Shown: piece by piece, positions 34,008 to 42,167 of the stretch
How the letters are laid out: each line of letters opens with the position of its first letter
Position numbering within the stretch: the first letter of the stretch is position 1
Assembly: GCF_023630205.1 (NCBI RefSeq)
Contig: NZ_JALPRR010000001.1
Span: 1,462,231-1,526,230, forward strand
Source: Pontibacter ruber
Lineage (GTDB): Bacteria > Bacteroidota > Bacteroidia > Cytophagales > Hymenobacteraceae
Direction: 5' to 3'
Length of the DNA: 64,000 bases
The notes under the pieces: generated by a model
Database searches by the model: none
What the model saw: only the letters and a program-made list of their open reading frames with translations
What the model was told of the DNA's origin: nothing
Made by a program: the position numbers and the translations under genes

Positions 34008-35381
34008 TTACTTTTTCCGCTCCTTCCAGAGTTGGTTGAACGTTTTCGGAGGGAAGTGTACCGGTTCGCGGCGCTTGCTCCAGGTATCTTTGGTAAAGCG
34101 TTTTACTACAAAATTTTTGATGCCGGCCGGAGCCAGATTCATCAACGTTCGGCTCTTCATGGCTTTGGTCCAGTACTTAAAGGCGAGCTTTTCCTGGCTA
34201 TCGGCCAGGCCTTGCTCCACACTTTGCTTGCGGTTAAGCAGCAGCAGGTTGTGGATGTTGATCTTGACCGGGCAAACCGACGTACAGGCACCGCACAGCG
34301 AGCTGGCAAAGCTCAGGTGCTTGTTTTCTTCCATACCACTCAGGTGCGGGGTGATAACAGAGCCAATCGGGCCGCTGTAAGTAGTCTCGTAGGTATGGCC
34401 GCCGATATTCTTGTATACCGGACAAATGTTGAGACAGGCACCGCAACGGATGCAGTTCAGGGCTTCGCGCTTCTCAGGCTGGGCCAGCAGCTCGGTACGG
34501 CCGTTGTCGAGCAGCACCACGTACATTTCTTCCGGGCCATCCTTCTCTTTTGGCTGCCGTGGGCCTGTGAAGATGGTGTTGTAGATGGTCACGTTCTGCC
34601 CGGTACCGCTGGTGCTCAGCAATGGCCAGAACAAGTCCAGGTCCATCACAGAGGGCAGCATCTTCTCGATCCCTACAATGGCAATGTGTGTTTTCGGGAA
34701 AGCAGTGGACAGGCGCCCGTTTCCTTCGTTTTCCGTTACCGCCACGCCGCCAATATCTGCCAGCAGGAAGTTCCCACCGGTTATGCCCACCTCTGCCGAA
34801 GTATACTTATCGCGCAGTAGCCTGCGGGCTACACCTACGAGTTCTTCCGCGCTATCGGTAGGAGCAATCTTCAGCTTCTCGACAAACAGGTCGGCAATAT
34901 CCTTTTTGGACATGTGCATGGCCGGTGTTACGATGTGGTAAGGCCGCTGCTCTGCCAGCTGCACAATGTACTCGCCCAGGTCGGTCTCTACTGCCTCAAT
35001 GCCGTTCTTCTCCAGGTAATCGTTCAGGTGCACCTCTTCCGTCGTCATCGATTTAGACTTTACGATGGAGCGGGCACGTTTGCGCTTCATGATCTCGCCA
35101 ATCTCTTTGAGTGCTTCCTGTGCATCGCGGGCCCAGATTACCTTGCCGCCACGGGCTGTAAAATTGGACTCAAATTCCATCAGGTACTTGTCTAAGTTGT
35201 TGATGGTATTTGTTTTGATATAGGAGGCACGCTCGCGGGCGAGCTCGTGGTCGGTGTATTGGGTGAGGCCACGCTGCACAGCGGCGTTATACTTGCCGAT
35301 GTTGAACCGGATGGTATTGCGGTGGCCAAGGTCAAATGCTTTTGTTTCTGAATCCTGCAGAAACTGTTTTAGTTTACTCAT
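34008..35381 (-). CDS. lutB: LutB/LldF-family iron-sulfur protein
   Basis: This 457-residue subunit of the LutABC-type L-lactate oxidation complex has an N-terminal LUD domain (~70-300) with EVGITGGNFLLADIGGVAVTE. Two 4Fe-4S motifs follow: CIRCGACLNICPVY (~310-323) and CGACTSVCPVKIN (~360-372). The C-terminal DUF3390-like region completes the family layout. lutA and lutC are not next to it in this window, so the complex is split or the protein serves another LUD system. Confidence 0.88.
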   Translation of the reverse strand: MSKLKQFLQDSETKAFDLGHRNTIRFNIGKYNAAVQRGLTQYTDHELARERASYIKTNTINNLDKYLMEFESNFTARGGKVIWARDAQEALKEIGEIMKRKRARSIVKSKSMTTEEVHLNDYLEKNGIEAVETDLGEYIVQLAEQRPYHIVTPAMHMSKKDIADLFVEKLKIAPTDSAEELVGVARRLLRDKYTSAEVGITGGNFLLADIGGVAVTENEGNGRLSTAFPKTHIAIVGIEKMLPSVMDLDLFWPLLSTSGTGQNVTIYNTIFTGPRQPKEKDGPEEMYVVLLDNGRTELLAQPEKREALNCIRCGACLNICPVYKNIGGHTYETTYSGPIGSVITPHLSGMEENKHLSFASSLCGACTSVCPVKINIHNLLLLNRKQSVEQGLADSQEKLAFKYWTKAMKSRTLMNLAPAGIKNFVVKRFTKDTWSKRREPVHFPPKTFNQLWKERKK

Positions 35382-35440
35382 AACGATACTACCCTACGGT
35401 ATTTCCTGAAGTATAGCTGCATTCAGGAGGTGGTAATCAA

Positions 35441-35473
35441 AAGAAAAACACCCTTAAAGTTAGGGTGTTTTCT
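35441..35473 (-). terminator. Terminator after the M28 peptidase gene
   Basis: AAAACACCCT (35445-35454) with AGGGTGTTTT (35462-35471). On the minus strand the stem is followed by a T-rich tail. Confidence 0.85.
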
Positions 35474-35536
35474 TAAAAGCCAACAGGGGCTATACTTTGT
35501 TTTGTTTTAAACGGGTTTTGTACCAGTTTTAGTATG

Positions 35537-37192
35537 TTACTGCTTGTGGCTGTCTACTACAATGCGGTTGTCGCGGTTGGCCAGCTCCCAGGTAGTGTAA
35601 AACGCCAGGCGGGCCACTTTCTCGGCACTGTCAAACAAGATCTTGTCTACTGAATCAGACGGTTTGTGGTAGTCGGCGTGCACCCCGTTGAAGTAGAAAA
35701 TGATCGGAATGTTGTGCTTGGCAAAGTTGTAGTGGTCGGAGCGGTAATAGAAGCGGTTCGGGTCGTTCTCGTCGTTATACTTGTAGTCGAGCTTCAGGTT
35801 CACGTACTTCTTGTTGGCCTCCTCGTTGATGGCGTGCAGCTCCGAAGAAAGTTTATCCGAACCGATCACGTAGATGTAATTGCTGTCGTTGGTCTTCTCG
35901 TAATCAAAGTCCATGCGGCCGATCATGTCGATGTTAACGTCGGCAACGGTGTTGGCCAGCGGGAACACCGGGTTGTTGGAGTAGTACTCAGAGCCCAGCA
36001 GGCCTTTCTCTTCGCCGGTAACAGTCAGGAAAAGTACGCTGCGGCGTGGGCCAAAGCCATCTTTCTTTGCCTGGGCAAACGCCTCTGCCAATTCAAGTAC
36101 GGCTACCGTGCCGGAACCATCGTCGTTGGCGCCGTTGTAGATCTGGTCACCCTGCAGCGTTGAGTCTACGCCTACGTGGTCATAGTGCGCCGAAACAACT
36201 ACTACTTCATCTTTCTTATCGGAGCCTTCGATAAAGCCCAGCACGTTCTCAGAAGGAAGTGGCGTGGCAATACGCTCGGTCTTGATCTTGATGTCTTTTG
36301 CTGCTGTAAACGTGCCTGGTGTCGGCTTACCTGCTTTTGCAACTGTCGCGGCATAGGCGAACATTTTCTGCGGAGTCGTGTTCAGTAGTGCTGCGCCAAC
36401 TGCAGGAGAGGCAAGTATAACCGTTGCGTTTTCCTGTGTAGCGCTGTTCTTCAAACCGATGGCCGGACGTGTAGCATAAGAGCTGTAGCGCTGTGTCATG
36501 GTCTTGAATTCATCGGCGTTGGCACCTGTAACGATCACCACGCTCTTGGCTCCGCGCTTGGTAGCAGCGTTGCGCTTGGTACGGAAGTCGTTGCCCCAGT
36601 CGGAAGCTTTGTCGGTGCCGCTGATCAGGTACTTGCCGTCGGCAGTTTTAGGCTCGCCGCCCAGCACCACTACCATTTTACCTTTTACATCCAGGCTAGT
36701 ATAATCTGAGTACGTTCCGTTATCAATGCCATACCCGGCGAACACGATCTCAGGGGTTTGCTCGGTGAGGTAAGGAGAGGCACCCAGCACGAAAAAATCC
36801 TGCAGCATCGAGAATCTTTGCTTGCCTATGGTGATGTAACCAGTTCCCCACTTGCTTGTTTCCAGCTCAACCGGCTGGTAGTATGGGTTGCTGCTGTTCT
36901 GCACAGGCCCGGTTAGGCCATCTTCCCTAAACTCTTTTGAAATGTACTCAGCAGCCATTTTCTGACCTTTTTGTCCTGTGTCGCGGCCTTCGTACTCATC
37001 TGAAGCCAGGATGTGCAGGTGCTTGGACAAATCAGCAGCCGTAACGGTAGCGGCATACTTTGGAGCAGCAGCCTGTAGTTGCGCTGCATCGGTAACAACT
37101 ACAGGTTCTTTAACCGAGGTAGTGGGTGTTTTGGCGCAGCCCACAGAGAGGGCAGCCAGCAATACCCCGGCATAGTAGGTAGTATGTTTCAT
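35537..37192 (-). CDS. M28-family zinc aminopeptidase with PA domain (lipoprotein)
   Basis: This 551-residue peptidase has a lipoprotein signal with lipobox SVGC (Cys19). An inserted protease-associated domain lies at ~140-290. The M28 metal ligands are visible: AHYDHVG (His, ~346), NGANDDGSG (Asp, ~365), TGEEKGLLGS (catalytic and ligand Glu, ~401), DMIGR (Asp) and SDHYNF (His, ~505). It probably trims peptides at the outer membrane or in the periplasm. It lies 34 bp after ispF on the same strand and may be co-transcribed with it. Confidence 0.9.
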   Translation of the reverse strand: MKHTTYYAGVLLAALSVGCAKTPTTSVKEPVVVTDAAQLQAAAPKYAATVTAADLSKHLHILASDEYEGRDTGQKGQKMAAEYISKEFREDGLTGPVQNSSNPYYQPVELETSKWGTGYITIGKQRFSMLQDFFVLGASPYLTEQTPEIVFAGYGIDNGTYSDYTSLDVKGKMVVVLGGEPKTADGKYLISGTDKASDWGNDFRTKRNAATKRGAKSVVIVTGANADEFKTMTQRYSSYATRPAIGLKNSATQENATVILASPAVGAALLNTTPQKMFAYAATVAKAGKPTPGTFTAAKDIKIKTERIATPLPSENVLGFIEGSDKKDEVVVVSAHYDHVGVDSTLQGDQIYNGANDDGSGTVAVLELAEAFAQAKKDGFGPRRSVLFLTVTGEEKGLLGSEYYSNNPVFPLANTVADVNIDMIGRMDFDYEKTNDSNYIYVIGSDKLSSELHAINEEANKKYVNLKLDYKYNDENDPNRFYYRSDHYNFAKHNIPIIFYFNGVHADYHKPSDSVDKILFDSAEKVARLAFYTTWELANRDNRIVVDSHKQ

Positions 37193-37226
37193 GGTTGTTT
37201 TTAAGGTGGGTGAAGTTTAGTTTAGA

Positions 37227-37712
37227 TTATAGTTTCTGGATCAGAACGGTGGCAAAAGCGGCCACGCCTTCTTTTTTGCCCACAAAGCCCAGGTGCTCGG
37301 TGGTAGTAGCTTTTATCGAAATATCGTGCTCCGGTATGCCCATCACACCTGCCAGGCACTTTTTCATTTCCGGGATGTACGGGTTTACCTTGGGCTCCTG
37401 CAGGCAGATGGTAGAGTCGATGTTGCCGATCTCGTAGCCTTCGCGGGAAAGCAGGTGCACCACTTCTTTCAGCAGTATCTTAGAATCGATGCCTTTATAC
37501 TTGGGGTCTTTGTCGGAGAAGTGGAAGCCGATGTCGCGCAGGTTGGCAGCGCCCAGCAGCGCATCGCATATCACGTGGATGAGCACATCCGCGTCAGAGT
37601 GCCCTAAGGCGCCATGCGTGTGCGGTATCTTGATGCCGCCCAGCCAGAAATCCAGCCCTTCCTGCAACTGGTGCACATCGTAGCCAAAGCCGGTTCTTAT
37701 CTTCAGTTTCAT
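37227..37712 (-). CDS. ispF: 2-C-methyl-D-erythritol 2,4-cyclodiphosphate synthase
   Basis: This 161-residue MEP-pathway enzyme makes MEcPP from CDP-ME2P. The metal and substrate motif GFGYDVHQL (Asp and His, residues ~8-16) and the family signature LGHSDADVLIHVICDALLGA (~36-55) are intact. The C-terminal DISIKATTTEHLGFVGKKEG carries the CMP-binding Thr-Thr-Glu region. Length is canonical. It is the only MEP gene in the window and lies ahead of the M28 peptidase gene. Confidence 0.97.
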   Translation of the reverse strand: MKLKIRTGFGYDVHQLQEGLDFWLGGIKIPHTHGALGHSDADVLIHVICDALLGAANLRDIGFHFSDKDPKYKGIDSKILLKEVVHLLSREGYEIGNIDSTICLQEPKVNPYIPEMKKCLAGVMGIPEHDISIKATTTEHLGFVGKKEGVAAFATVLIQKL

Positions 37713-37858
37713 GTATAAGTATAGGTTTTTGCATTGCCTGCTTATAAAAGAGCAGGTCTGAAAAGTAAATGTAACGCAAATGGCGATATGTTGGAAGCCG
37801 CGCCTGCGATTTTTGGAAGCTATACTTTGTTTGTGCTGTTTTGGGTGCAGATAAAAGC

Positions 37859-37896
37859 AAAAGCGCCGGCTACTTCTCAGTAGCCGGCGCTCTTTT
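37859..37896 (-). terminator. Terminator of the ene-reductase gene
   Basis: AGCGCCGGCTAC (37862-37873) pairs with GTAGCCGGCGCT (37880-37891) over a 6 nt loop. Flanking A and T runs make it work on either strand. It lies 22 bp past the stop of the Old Yellow Enzyme gene. Confidence 0.92.
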
Positions 37897-37918
37897 GTGG
37901 CAGTTTATACGTTATACA

Positions 37919-39037
37919 TTAAGCACGCAGTTCTTCCTCGTTCTGCTCCTCGTCCAGCGACGGGTAGTCGATGTAGCCTTCCGGGCCCGGTGCGTAGAAG
38001 GTGCTCTTGTCAGCTTCGGCCAGTTCGGCGTGCAGCTCGAAACGCTTCGGTAAATCCGGGTTGGAGATGAACGGTATACCAAAAGCTACCATGTCTGCGT
38101 CTCCTTCCTCTATTACGCGGTTGCCTGTTTCCTGCGTAAAGCCTGCGTTGATGATCAGGTTGCCTATGTAGATCGGGCGGTAACGCTTGGCAATGTGCGG
38201 CTCTGCGTACGGAATGCTGCTCACGTTGGTAAACGGCTCTGACAGGTGCAGGTAGGCCAGGTTGTACTCGTTCAGCTTCTCGATGATGTAATCGTACGTC
38301 GGGATGGTATCCTCATTGAGGGTAATGCCAAAGGAGTTGTGCAGGCTTGGGTTCAGGCGCACACCCACCCGTTCGATTGGTACTACTTCTTTGATGGCAT
38401 CCAGCACCTCGAAGAGAATGCGGGCGCGGTTCTCTTTGCTGCCGCCATAGGCATCGGTGCGCACGTTGGCAGAGCTTACAAAGAACTGGGCCAGCAGGTA
38501 TCCGTTGGAGGCGTGTACTTCCACCCCGTCAAAGCCGGCTTCCATCGCGTTTTTGGCAGCGTTTTTAAAGTCCTGCACAATTTGTTTGATGTCTTCCTGG
38601 GTCAGCTCGCGGGGCGTAACGGTATCCTTAAAGCCCTGCGGGGTAAAGGATTTGTCGTTCGGGTTGATGGCGGAAGGCGCTACTGGCAGCTCCCCGTTAT
38701 GGAAGTCGGGGTGCGACATGCGGCCTACGTGCCACAGCTGCAGGAATATCTTGCCACCTTTGGCATGCACGGCGCGGGTTACTTTCTTCCAGCCTTCTAC
38801 CTGTGCTTCGGAGTAAATGCCGGGCGTGTTGATATACCCAACTGCCTGCTTCGAGATCTGGGAGCCTTCTGAAATGATCAGTCCGGCTCCGGCACGCTGC
38901 TCGTAATACTGCACATGCAGCTCGGTAGGTGCGTTCTCCGGGTTATCGGCGCGGCTGCGCGTCATAGGCGCCATGATCACGCGGTTCTTCAGTTCTAGAT
39001 CCTGTATTCTTATCGGTCTTAAAAGTGGTTGTGCCAT
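37919..39037 (-). CDS. Old Yellow Enzyme-family ene-reductase
   Basis: This 372-residue FMN-dependent NAD(P)H oxidoreductase reduces activated C=C bonds. The FMN barrel motif is NRVIMAPMTRSRAD (~18-31). The HxxN substrate pair is in GVEVHASNGYLLAQF (~170-184), and VRTDAYGGS (~192-200) carries the proton-donor Tyr. The C-terminus is Glu-rich. It lies downstream of the aldo/keto reductase on the same strand, and both may detoxify reactive electrophiles under the MarR gene at 40025. A GTTARARA repeat tract ends 6 nt before its start codon. Confidence 0.9.
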   Translation of the reverse strand: MAQPLLRPIRIQDLELKNRVIMAPMTRSRADNPENAPTELHVQYYEQRAGAGLIISEGSQISKQAVGYINTPGIYSEAQVEGWKKVTRAVHAKGGKIFLQLWHVGRMSHPDFHNGELPVAPSAINPNDKSFTPQGFKDTVTPRELTQEDIKQIVQDFKNAAKNAMEAGFDGVEVHASNGYLLAQFFVSSANVRTDAYGGSKENRARILFEVLDAIKEVVPIERVGVRLNPSLHNSFGITLNEDTIPTYDYIIEKLNEYNLAYLHLSEPFTNVSSIPYAEPHIAKRYRPIYIGNLIINAGFTQETGNRVIEEGDADMVAFGIPFISNPDLPKRFELHAELAEADKSTFYAPGPEGYIDYPSLDEEQNEEELRA

Positions 39038-39043
39038 ATGTGT

Positions 39044-39078
39044 AGTTAGAAAGTTAAAAAGTTAGAGAGTTAGAAAGT
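39044..39078 (-). repeat. GTTARARA octamer repeat, copy 2 (leader of the ene-reductase)
   Basis: Four 8 bp units (GTTAGAAA, GTTAAAAA, GTTAGAGA, GTTAGAAA) nearly identical to 15631-15667. The distance to the start codon (6 nt) and the orientation are the same as for nuoD. Confidence 0.85.
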
Positions 39079-39109
39079 CATTGTCACTTCTGCCTTCCCT
39101 GTCTCCCTC

Positions 39110-39141
39110 ATTCGTAATTATTAATTTGTAATTCGTAATTA
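39110..39141 (-). repeat. AATTACG-type repeat at the stop of the aldo/keto reductase gene
   Basis: On the minus strand the TAA stop (39139-39141) runs into TAATTACGAATTACAAATTA and then AATTACGAAT. The same TAATTACGAATTAC junction is seen at the stop of the NHL gene (24151). Confidence 0.75.
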
Positions 39142-39963
39142 AACCGTGTCCCAGTCCGGGGCGAAAGAAGGGTTGACTACCCGAATGTTGTCCTGTTTGA
39201 GCTGGTCAATTGCTTTTACTTCGTCGGCCGTGAGCTCAAAATCGAAGAGGTTGATGTTGTCCCGTAGGCGTTCTGCTTTGGATGTTCTGGGTATAGCCAT
39301 CACGTTGTTTTGCTGCACCAGCCAGCGCAGGGATACCTGTACTTCGCTCTTGCCATACTTTTCGCCAATAGCTTTAAGCGTAGGGTTGCCGAGTACTTTG
39401 CCTTGCGCTATCGGGCTGTAAGCCGTTAAGGAGATGCCTTTCTCGCGCAGGTAAGTATGCAGCTTGTTCTGGTTAATCAGCGGGTGGTACTCTACCTGGT
39501 TGGTGATGATGTCGGCACCGGTCGCAAGCACCTGGTCTAGCAAAGCCGTCGTGTGGTTGCTCACGCCGATATACTTCGTGTATCCTTTGTGCTGGGCCTC
39601 CATCAGTTGCTCCATATACTCGGCTACGGGCACGTTGCGGTTGGGCCAGTGGATGAGTAGCAGGTCCACGTGATCGGTTTTCAGTTTGCGTAGGCTTTCC
39701 TCTACTGATGGCAGGAAATCTTTTTTATGCAGGTTCTCGCGGAATACTTTGGTGGTCAGGAAAATCTTCTCCCGGTCTATGCTTGCGTTTTTGATGGCGG
39801 TACCCACACCGGCTTCGTTCTGGTAGATCTGTGCCGTATCGATGTGGCGGTAGCCCTCAGACAGGGCCGCAGCTGTGATTTCCTGGGCGACAGCGTCCGG
39901 CAACTGGAACGTACCCAAACCTAAAGCAGGTATAACAGCGCCTTGTATCGTGATATTTTTCAT
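39139..39963 (-). CDS. Aldo/keto reductase
   Basis: This 274-residue NADPH-dependent carbonyl reductase belongs to the 2,5-diketo-gluconate reductase-like AKR group. The catalytic tetrad is visible: Asp and Tyr in GYRHIDTAQIYQNE (~37-50), Lys in IFLTTKVF (~69-76) and His in VDLLLIHWPNR (~97-107). The C-terminal AIPRTSKAERLRDNI binds the NADP phosphate. The promoter contains GTATATAC palindromes that also precede the nearby marR gene, so induction by the MarR signal is likely. No hydrophobic leader is present. Confidence 0.9.
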   Translation of the reverse strand: MKNITIQGAVIPALGLGTFQLPDAVAQEITAAALSEGYRHIDTAQIYQNEAGVGTAIKNASIDREKIFLTTKVFRENLHKKDFLPSVEESLRKLKTDHVDLLLIHWPNRNVPVAEYMEQLMEAQHKGYTKYIGVSNHTTALLDQVLATGADIITNQVEYHPLINQNKLHTYLREKGISLTAYSPIAQGKVLGNPTLKAIGEKYGKSEVQVSLRWLVQQNNVMAIPRTSKAERLRDNINLFDFELTADEVKAIDQLKQDNIRVVNPSFAPDWDTV

Positions 39964-39976
39964 AAGTTAGATCTAA

Positions 39977-40001
39977 GTATATACATTGGTTGTATATACA
40001 A
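39977..40001. promoter_or_regulatory. MarR-type operator upstream of the aldo/keto reductase
   Basis: Two GTATATAC palindromes (39977-39984 and 39992-39999) lie 15 bp apart. The second sits in TTGTATATACAA (39990-40001), which is followed by ATATT. The same 17 nt (TTGTATATACAAATATT) occur at 40510-40526 before the marR gene. Confidence 0.75.
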
Positions 40002-40024
40002 ATATTAGTATAAAAAAATTTGCT

Positions 40025-40474
40025 TTAGCCTCTGAGCTTATCCAGCAGGTTGCTGACTAAAACGGCTTCTTCGGAGCTGAGGTTATGAAAACGTTCCAGC
40101 AGTTGCGGCAGATAACTATCAATCTGCGTCAGCTTTTCCAGTCCTTTGGGAGTCAGTCGCACCTCGATCATGCGGCGGTTGGCAGCGCAGATATCGCGGG
40201 TAACGTAGCCTTTCTCGATTAGCTTATCGACCAGCCGGGTAACGTTGGAGTTGCGGTCTACCATGCGGTTCTGGATGTCTCCGAAACACACAGGTGACGG
40301 GTGTTGTCCCCGCACGATGCTCAGTACATTGTGTTGCTGTTGTGTCAGGCCGAACTGCTTGAAGAAAGACAACTGCTGCTGGTTTACCCAGTTGTTGGTA
40401 AACAGCAGGTTTACGAGCAGGCGACGGTAATCGTCTGTAAACTCACGTTGTTGTATTTCGTCTTCTATGCGCAT
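40025..40474 (-). CDS. MarR-family regulator, probably redox/electrophile-sensing
   Basis: This 149-residue winged helix-turn-helix repressor has a recognition region CFGDIQNRMVDRNSNVTRLV (~63-82) and wing GYVTRDICAANRRMIEVRLT (~89-108). It has exactly two cysteines, Cys63 and Cys96. Cys96 lies in the wing, which would suit thiol-based sensing (inference). The ATG at 40474 replaces an upstream in-frame start at 40615, because that extension crosses the operator and is not MarR-like. A palindromic operator overlaps its promoter, and the same site precedes the adjacent aldo/keto reductase. Confidence 0.85.
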   Translation of the reverse strand: MRIEDEIQQREFTDDYRRLLVNLLFTNNWVNQQQLSFFKQFGLTQQQHNVLSIVRGQHPSPVCFGDIQNRMVDRNSNVTRLVDKLIEKGYVTRDICAANRRMIEVRLTPKGLEKLTQIDSYLPQLLERFHNLSSEEAVLVSNLLDKLRG

Positions 40475-40508
40475 AGCTGGTTTGTCAGAGGCAAAGGTAT
40501 TGTTGTTG

Positions 40509-40522
40509 TTTGTATATACAAA
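40509..40522. promoter_or_regulatory. Operator upstream of marR
   Basis: The 14 bp perfect palindrome TTTGTATATACAAA lies 35 bp before the marR ATG. It shares 17 consecutive bases with the site at 39990-40006, implying autoregulation plus control of the aldo/keto reductase. Confidence 0.75.
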
Positions 40523-40614
40523 TATTGGCGTAAAAATGTTTTGCTTAAATGGTAAGTATAGGTTTCGCGTGAAACAGATTAGGTCTGTAATGCAGCCAGG
40601 GAAGTATGGAATCA

Positions 40615-40652
40615 AGAAAAAGCGGCTGTAGCACTAAAGCTACAGCCGCTTT
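40615..40652 (-). terminator. Terminator of the M16 peptidase gene
   Basis: AAAGCGGCTGTAGC (40619-40632) pairs with GCTACAGCCGCTTT (40639-40652) over 6 nt. The minus-strand tail reads TTCTTGATT. It also insulates the marR promoter. Confidence 0.88.
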
Positions 40653-40676
40653 CTATAAAGTATAGCTAAGTGCGTT

Positions 40677-41942
40677 CTACTCTACTGGTGCCACAGCCTT
40701 TTCCTTCTTCTCGGCTCTGTATAGCAAGGTAGAGCAGTTGTTCGAGCTTAGTACCTTCCTCGCGCAACGCTGAATATCTTCTGGTGTCACAGCTTGTACT
40801 TTCTCACCTTCCAGGTTGATGAGGTTGGCATCGCCCAGCAGTTTGCTGTATGCCAGGTTCATGGCGCGGTTCAGCAACTCTATTTCGGAGAAAACAATGG
40901 TAGCCTCCGCCTGGTTCTTTACTTTGTCGAGTTCCTGCTCGTCCACCAGATTGTCCATCAGTTCCTGGTTAATAGCCTCAATGGCAGCGTTTGCTTCGTG
41001 CAGATCTACCCCTTCGTGCAGCTTGCCCTGGATAATAAGCAAGCCTGGCTCTATCGATCCCGAAACAGATGCCGAGATCGAGTTGAAAAGCTTTTTACCT
41101 TTTACCAGCCGCTCGTACAGCCTTGAAGACTTGCCACGACCTAGAATATCGCTGATCAGGTCTACGGCATAGTAATCTTTGTGCGTGCGCGACGGCATGT
41201 GGTACGCTTTGTAGATGGCCGCTAATGGCACATCAGCACTTGTTTCCAGCACGCGCGGACCTTTCTGCTCCGGCTCGGCAGGTATGCTGCGCTCGTACTT
41301 TTCTCCGGCAGGTATAGGTCCAAACCATTTCTCGGTCAGCTCCTTTGCGCGCTCAAAGGTGATGTTGCCCGCTACCACCAGTATGGCATTGCTCGGCGAA
41401 TAGTGCTTGTTAAAGAAGGCTCTCACGTCTTCCATCTTGGCATTCTCGATGTGGGAGATCTCCTTGCCGATGGTCGCCCACTTGTATGGGTGCTGCTCAT
41501 AGGCCAGCGGGCGCAGCTTCAGCCACACGTCGCCGTAGGGCTGGTTCAGGTAATTCTGCTTGAATTCCTCTACTACCACCTTGCGCTGTACTTCCAGGCC
41601 GTTTTCGCTAAAGGCCAGCTCCAGCATGCGGTCTGACTCCAGCCAGAAACCGGTTTCGATGTTCTGAGCCGGCAGCGAGAGATAGTAGTTCGTGATGTCG
41701 GGGCTGGTGAAGGCGTTGTTCTCGCCCCCTACGCGCTGCAGGGGTTCGTCGTACACCGGTATGTTTTTGGAGCCACTGAACATCAGGTGCTCGAACAGGT
41801 GGGCAAAGCCGGTGCGGCTTTCTTCCTCGTCGCGCGAGCCTACGTTGTAGAGCACGTTCAGCACGGCCATCGGTGTGGCATTGTCTTCATGCACGATCAC
41901 CTGCAGGCCATTATCTAAGGTAAATTCTTTAAATTGTATCAT
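40677..41942 (-). CDS. M16-family zinc peptidase
   Basis: This 421-residue pitrilysin/mitochondrial-processing-like peptidase is of the single-unit type. The zinc site is the inverted motif HLFEH in TGFAHLFEHLMFSGSKN (residues ~44-60). The distal ligand Glu is expected in EVQRKVVVEEFKQNYLNQP (~117-135). A second homologous inactive half follows (~190-410). No signal peptide is seen. Genomes often carry a paired inactive M16 protein, but none is adjacent here. Confidence 0.88.
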   Translation of the reverse strand: MIQFKEFTLDNGLQVIVHEDNATPMAVLNVLYNVGSRDEEESRTGFAHLFEHLMFSGSKNIPVYDEPLQRVGGENNAFTSPDITNYYLSLPAQNIETGFWLESDRMLELAFSENGLEVQRKVVVEEFKQNYLNQPYGDVWLKLRPLAYEQHPYKWATIGKEISHIENAKMEDVRAFFNKHYSPSNAILVVAGNITFERAKELTEKWFGPIPAGEKYERSIPAEPEQKGPRVLETSADVPLAAIYKAYHMPSRTHKDYYAVDLISDILGRGKSSRLYERLVKGKKLFNSISASVSGSIEPGLLIIQGKLHEGVDLHEANAAIEAINQELMDNLVDEQELDKVKNQAEATIVFSEIELLNRAMNLAYSKLLGDANLINLEGEKVQAVTPEDIQRCARKVLSSNNCSTLLYRAEKKEKAVAPVE

Positions 41943-41950
41943 GGTTATTT

Positions 41951-42060
41951 AGAGACATAAGATTGATAGACCAAGGACAAAAGACTTTTTATGGATATAC
42001 TATAGTTTGGTCGATCAGTTCCACCATTCTCAAGTATGTGTCCTAGGTCTTTTGTCAAAT
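41951..42060. repeat. Inverted repeats between the divergent M16 and E1 genes
   Basis: GGACAAAAGAC (41975-41985) faces GTCTTTTGTC (42047-42056), and GACCAA faces TTGGTC a little further in. The arms recall dispersed AAGACAAAAGAC-type intergenic sequences. They may influence the two divergent promoters. Confidence 0.45.
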
Positions 42061-42130
42061 AATCCTTTGTCAAAGTATAAGACAAAAGTATAAATTAGCG
42101 GGATATATTTCAGGGCTACCGCTAAACCAT

Positions 42131-42138
42131 TATCTTGC
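42131..42138 (+). promoter_or_regulatory. TAnnTTG(C) promoter element of the E1 gene
   Basis: TATCTTGC lies 30 bp before the chosen ATG at 42168 and overlaps an in-frame TTG at 42135 that was rejected as a start. Confidence 0.5.
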
Positions 42139-42167
42139 CCAACTATAACGAAATTCTGCTCTTGAAG

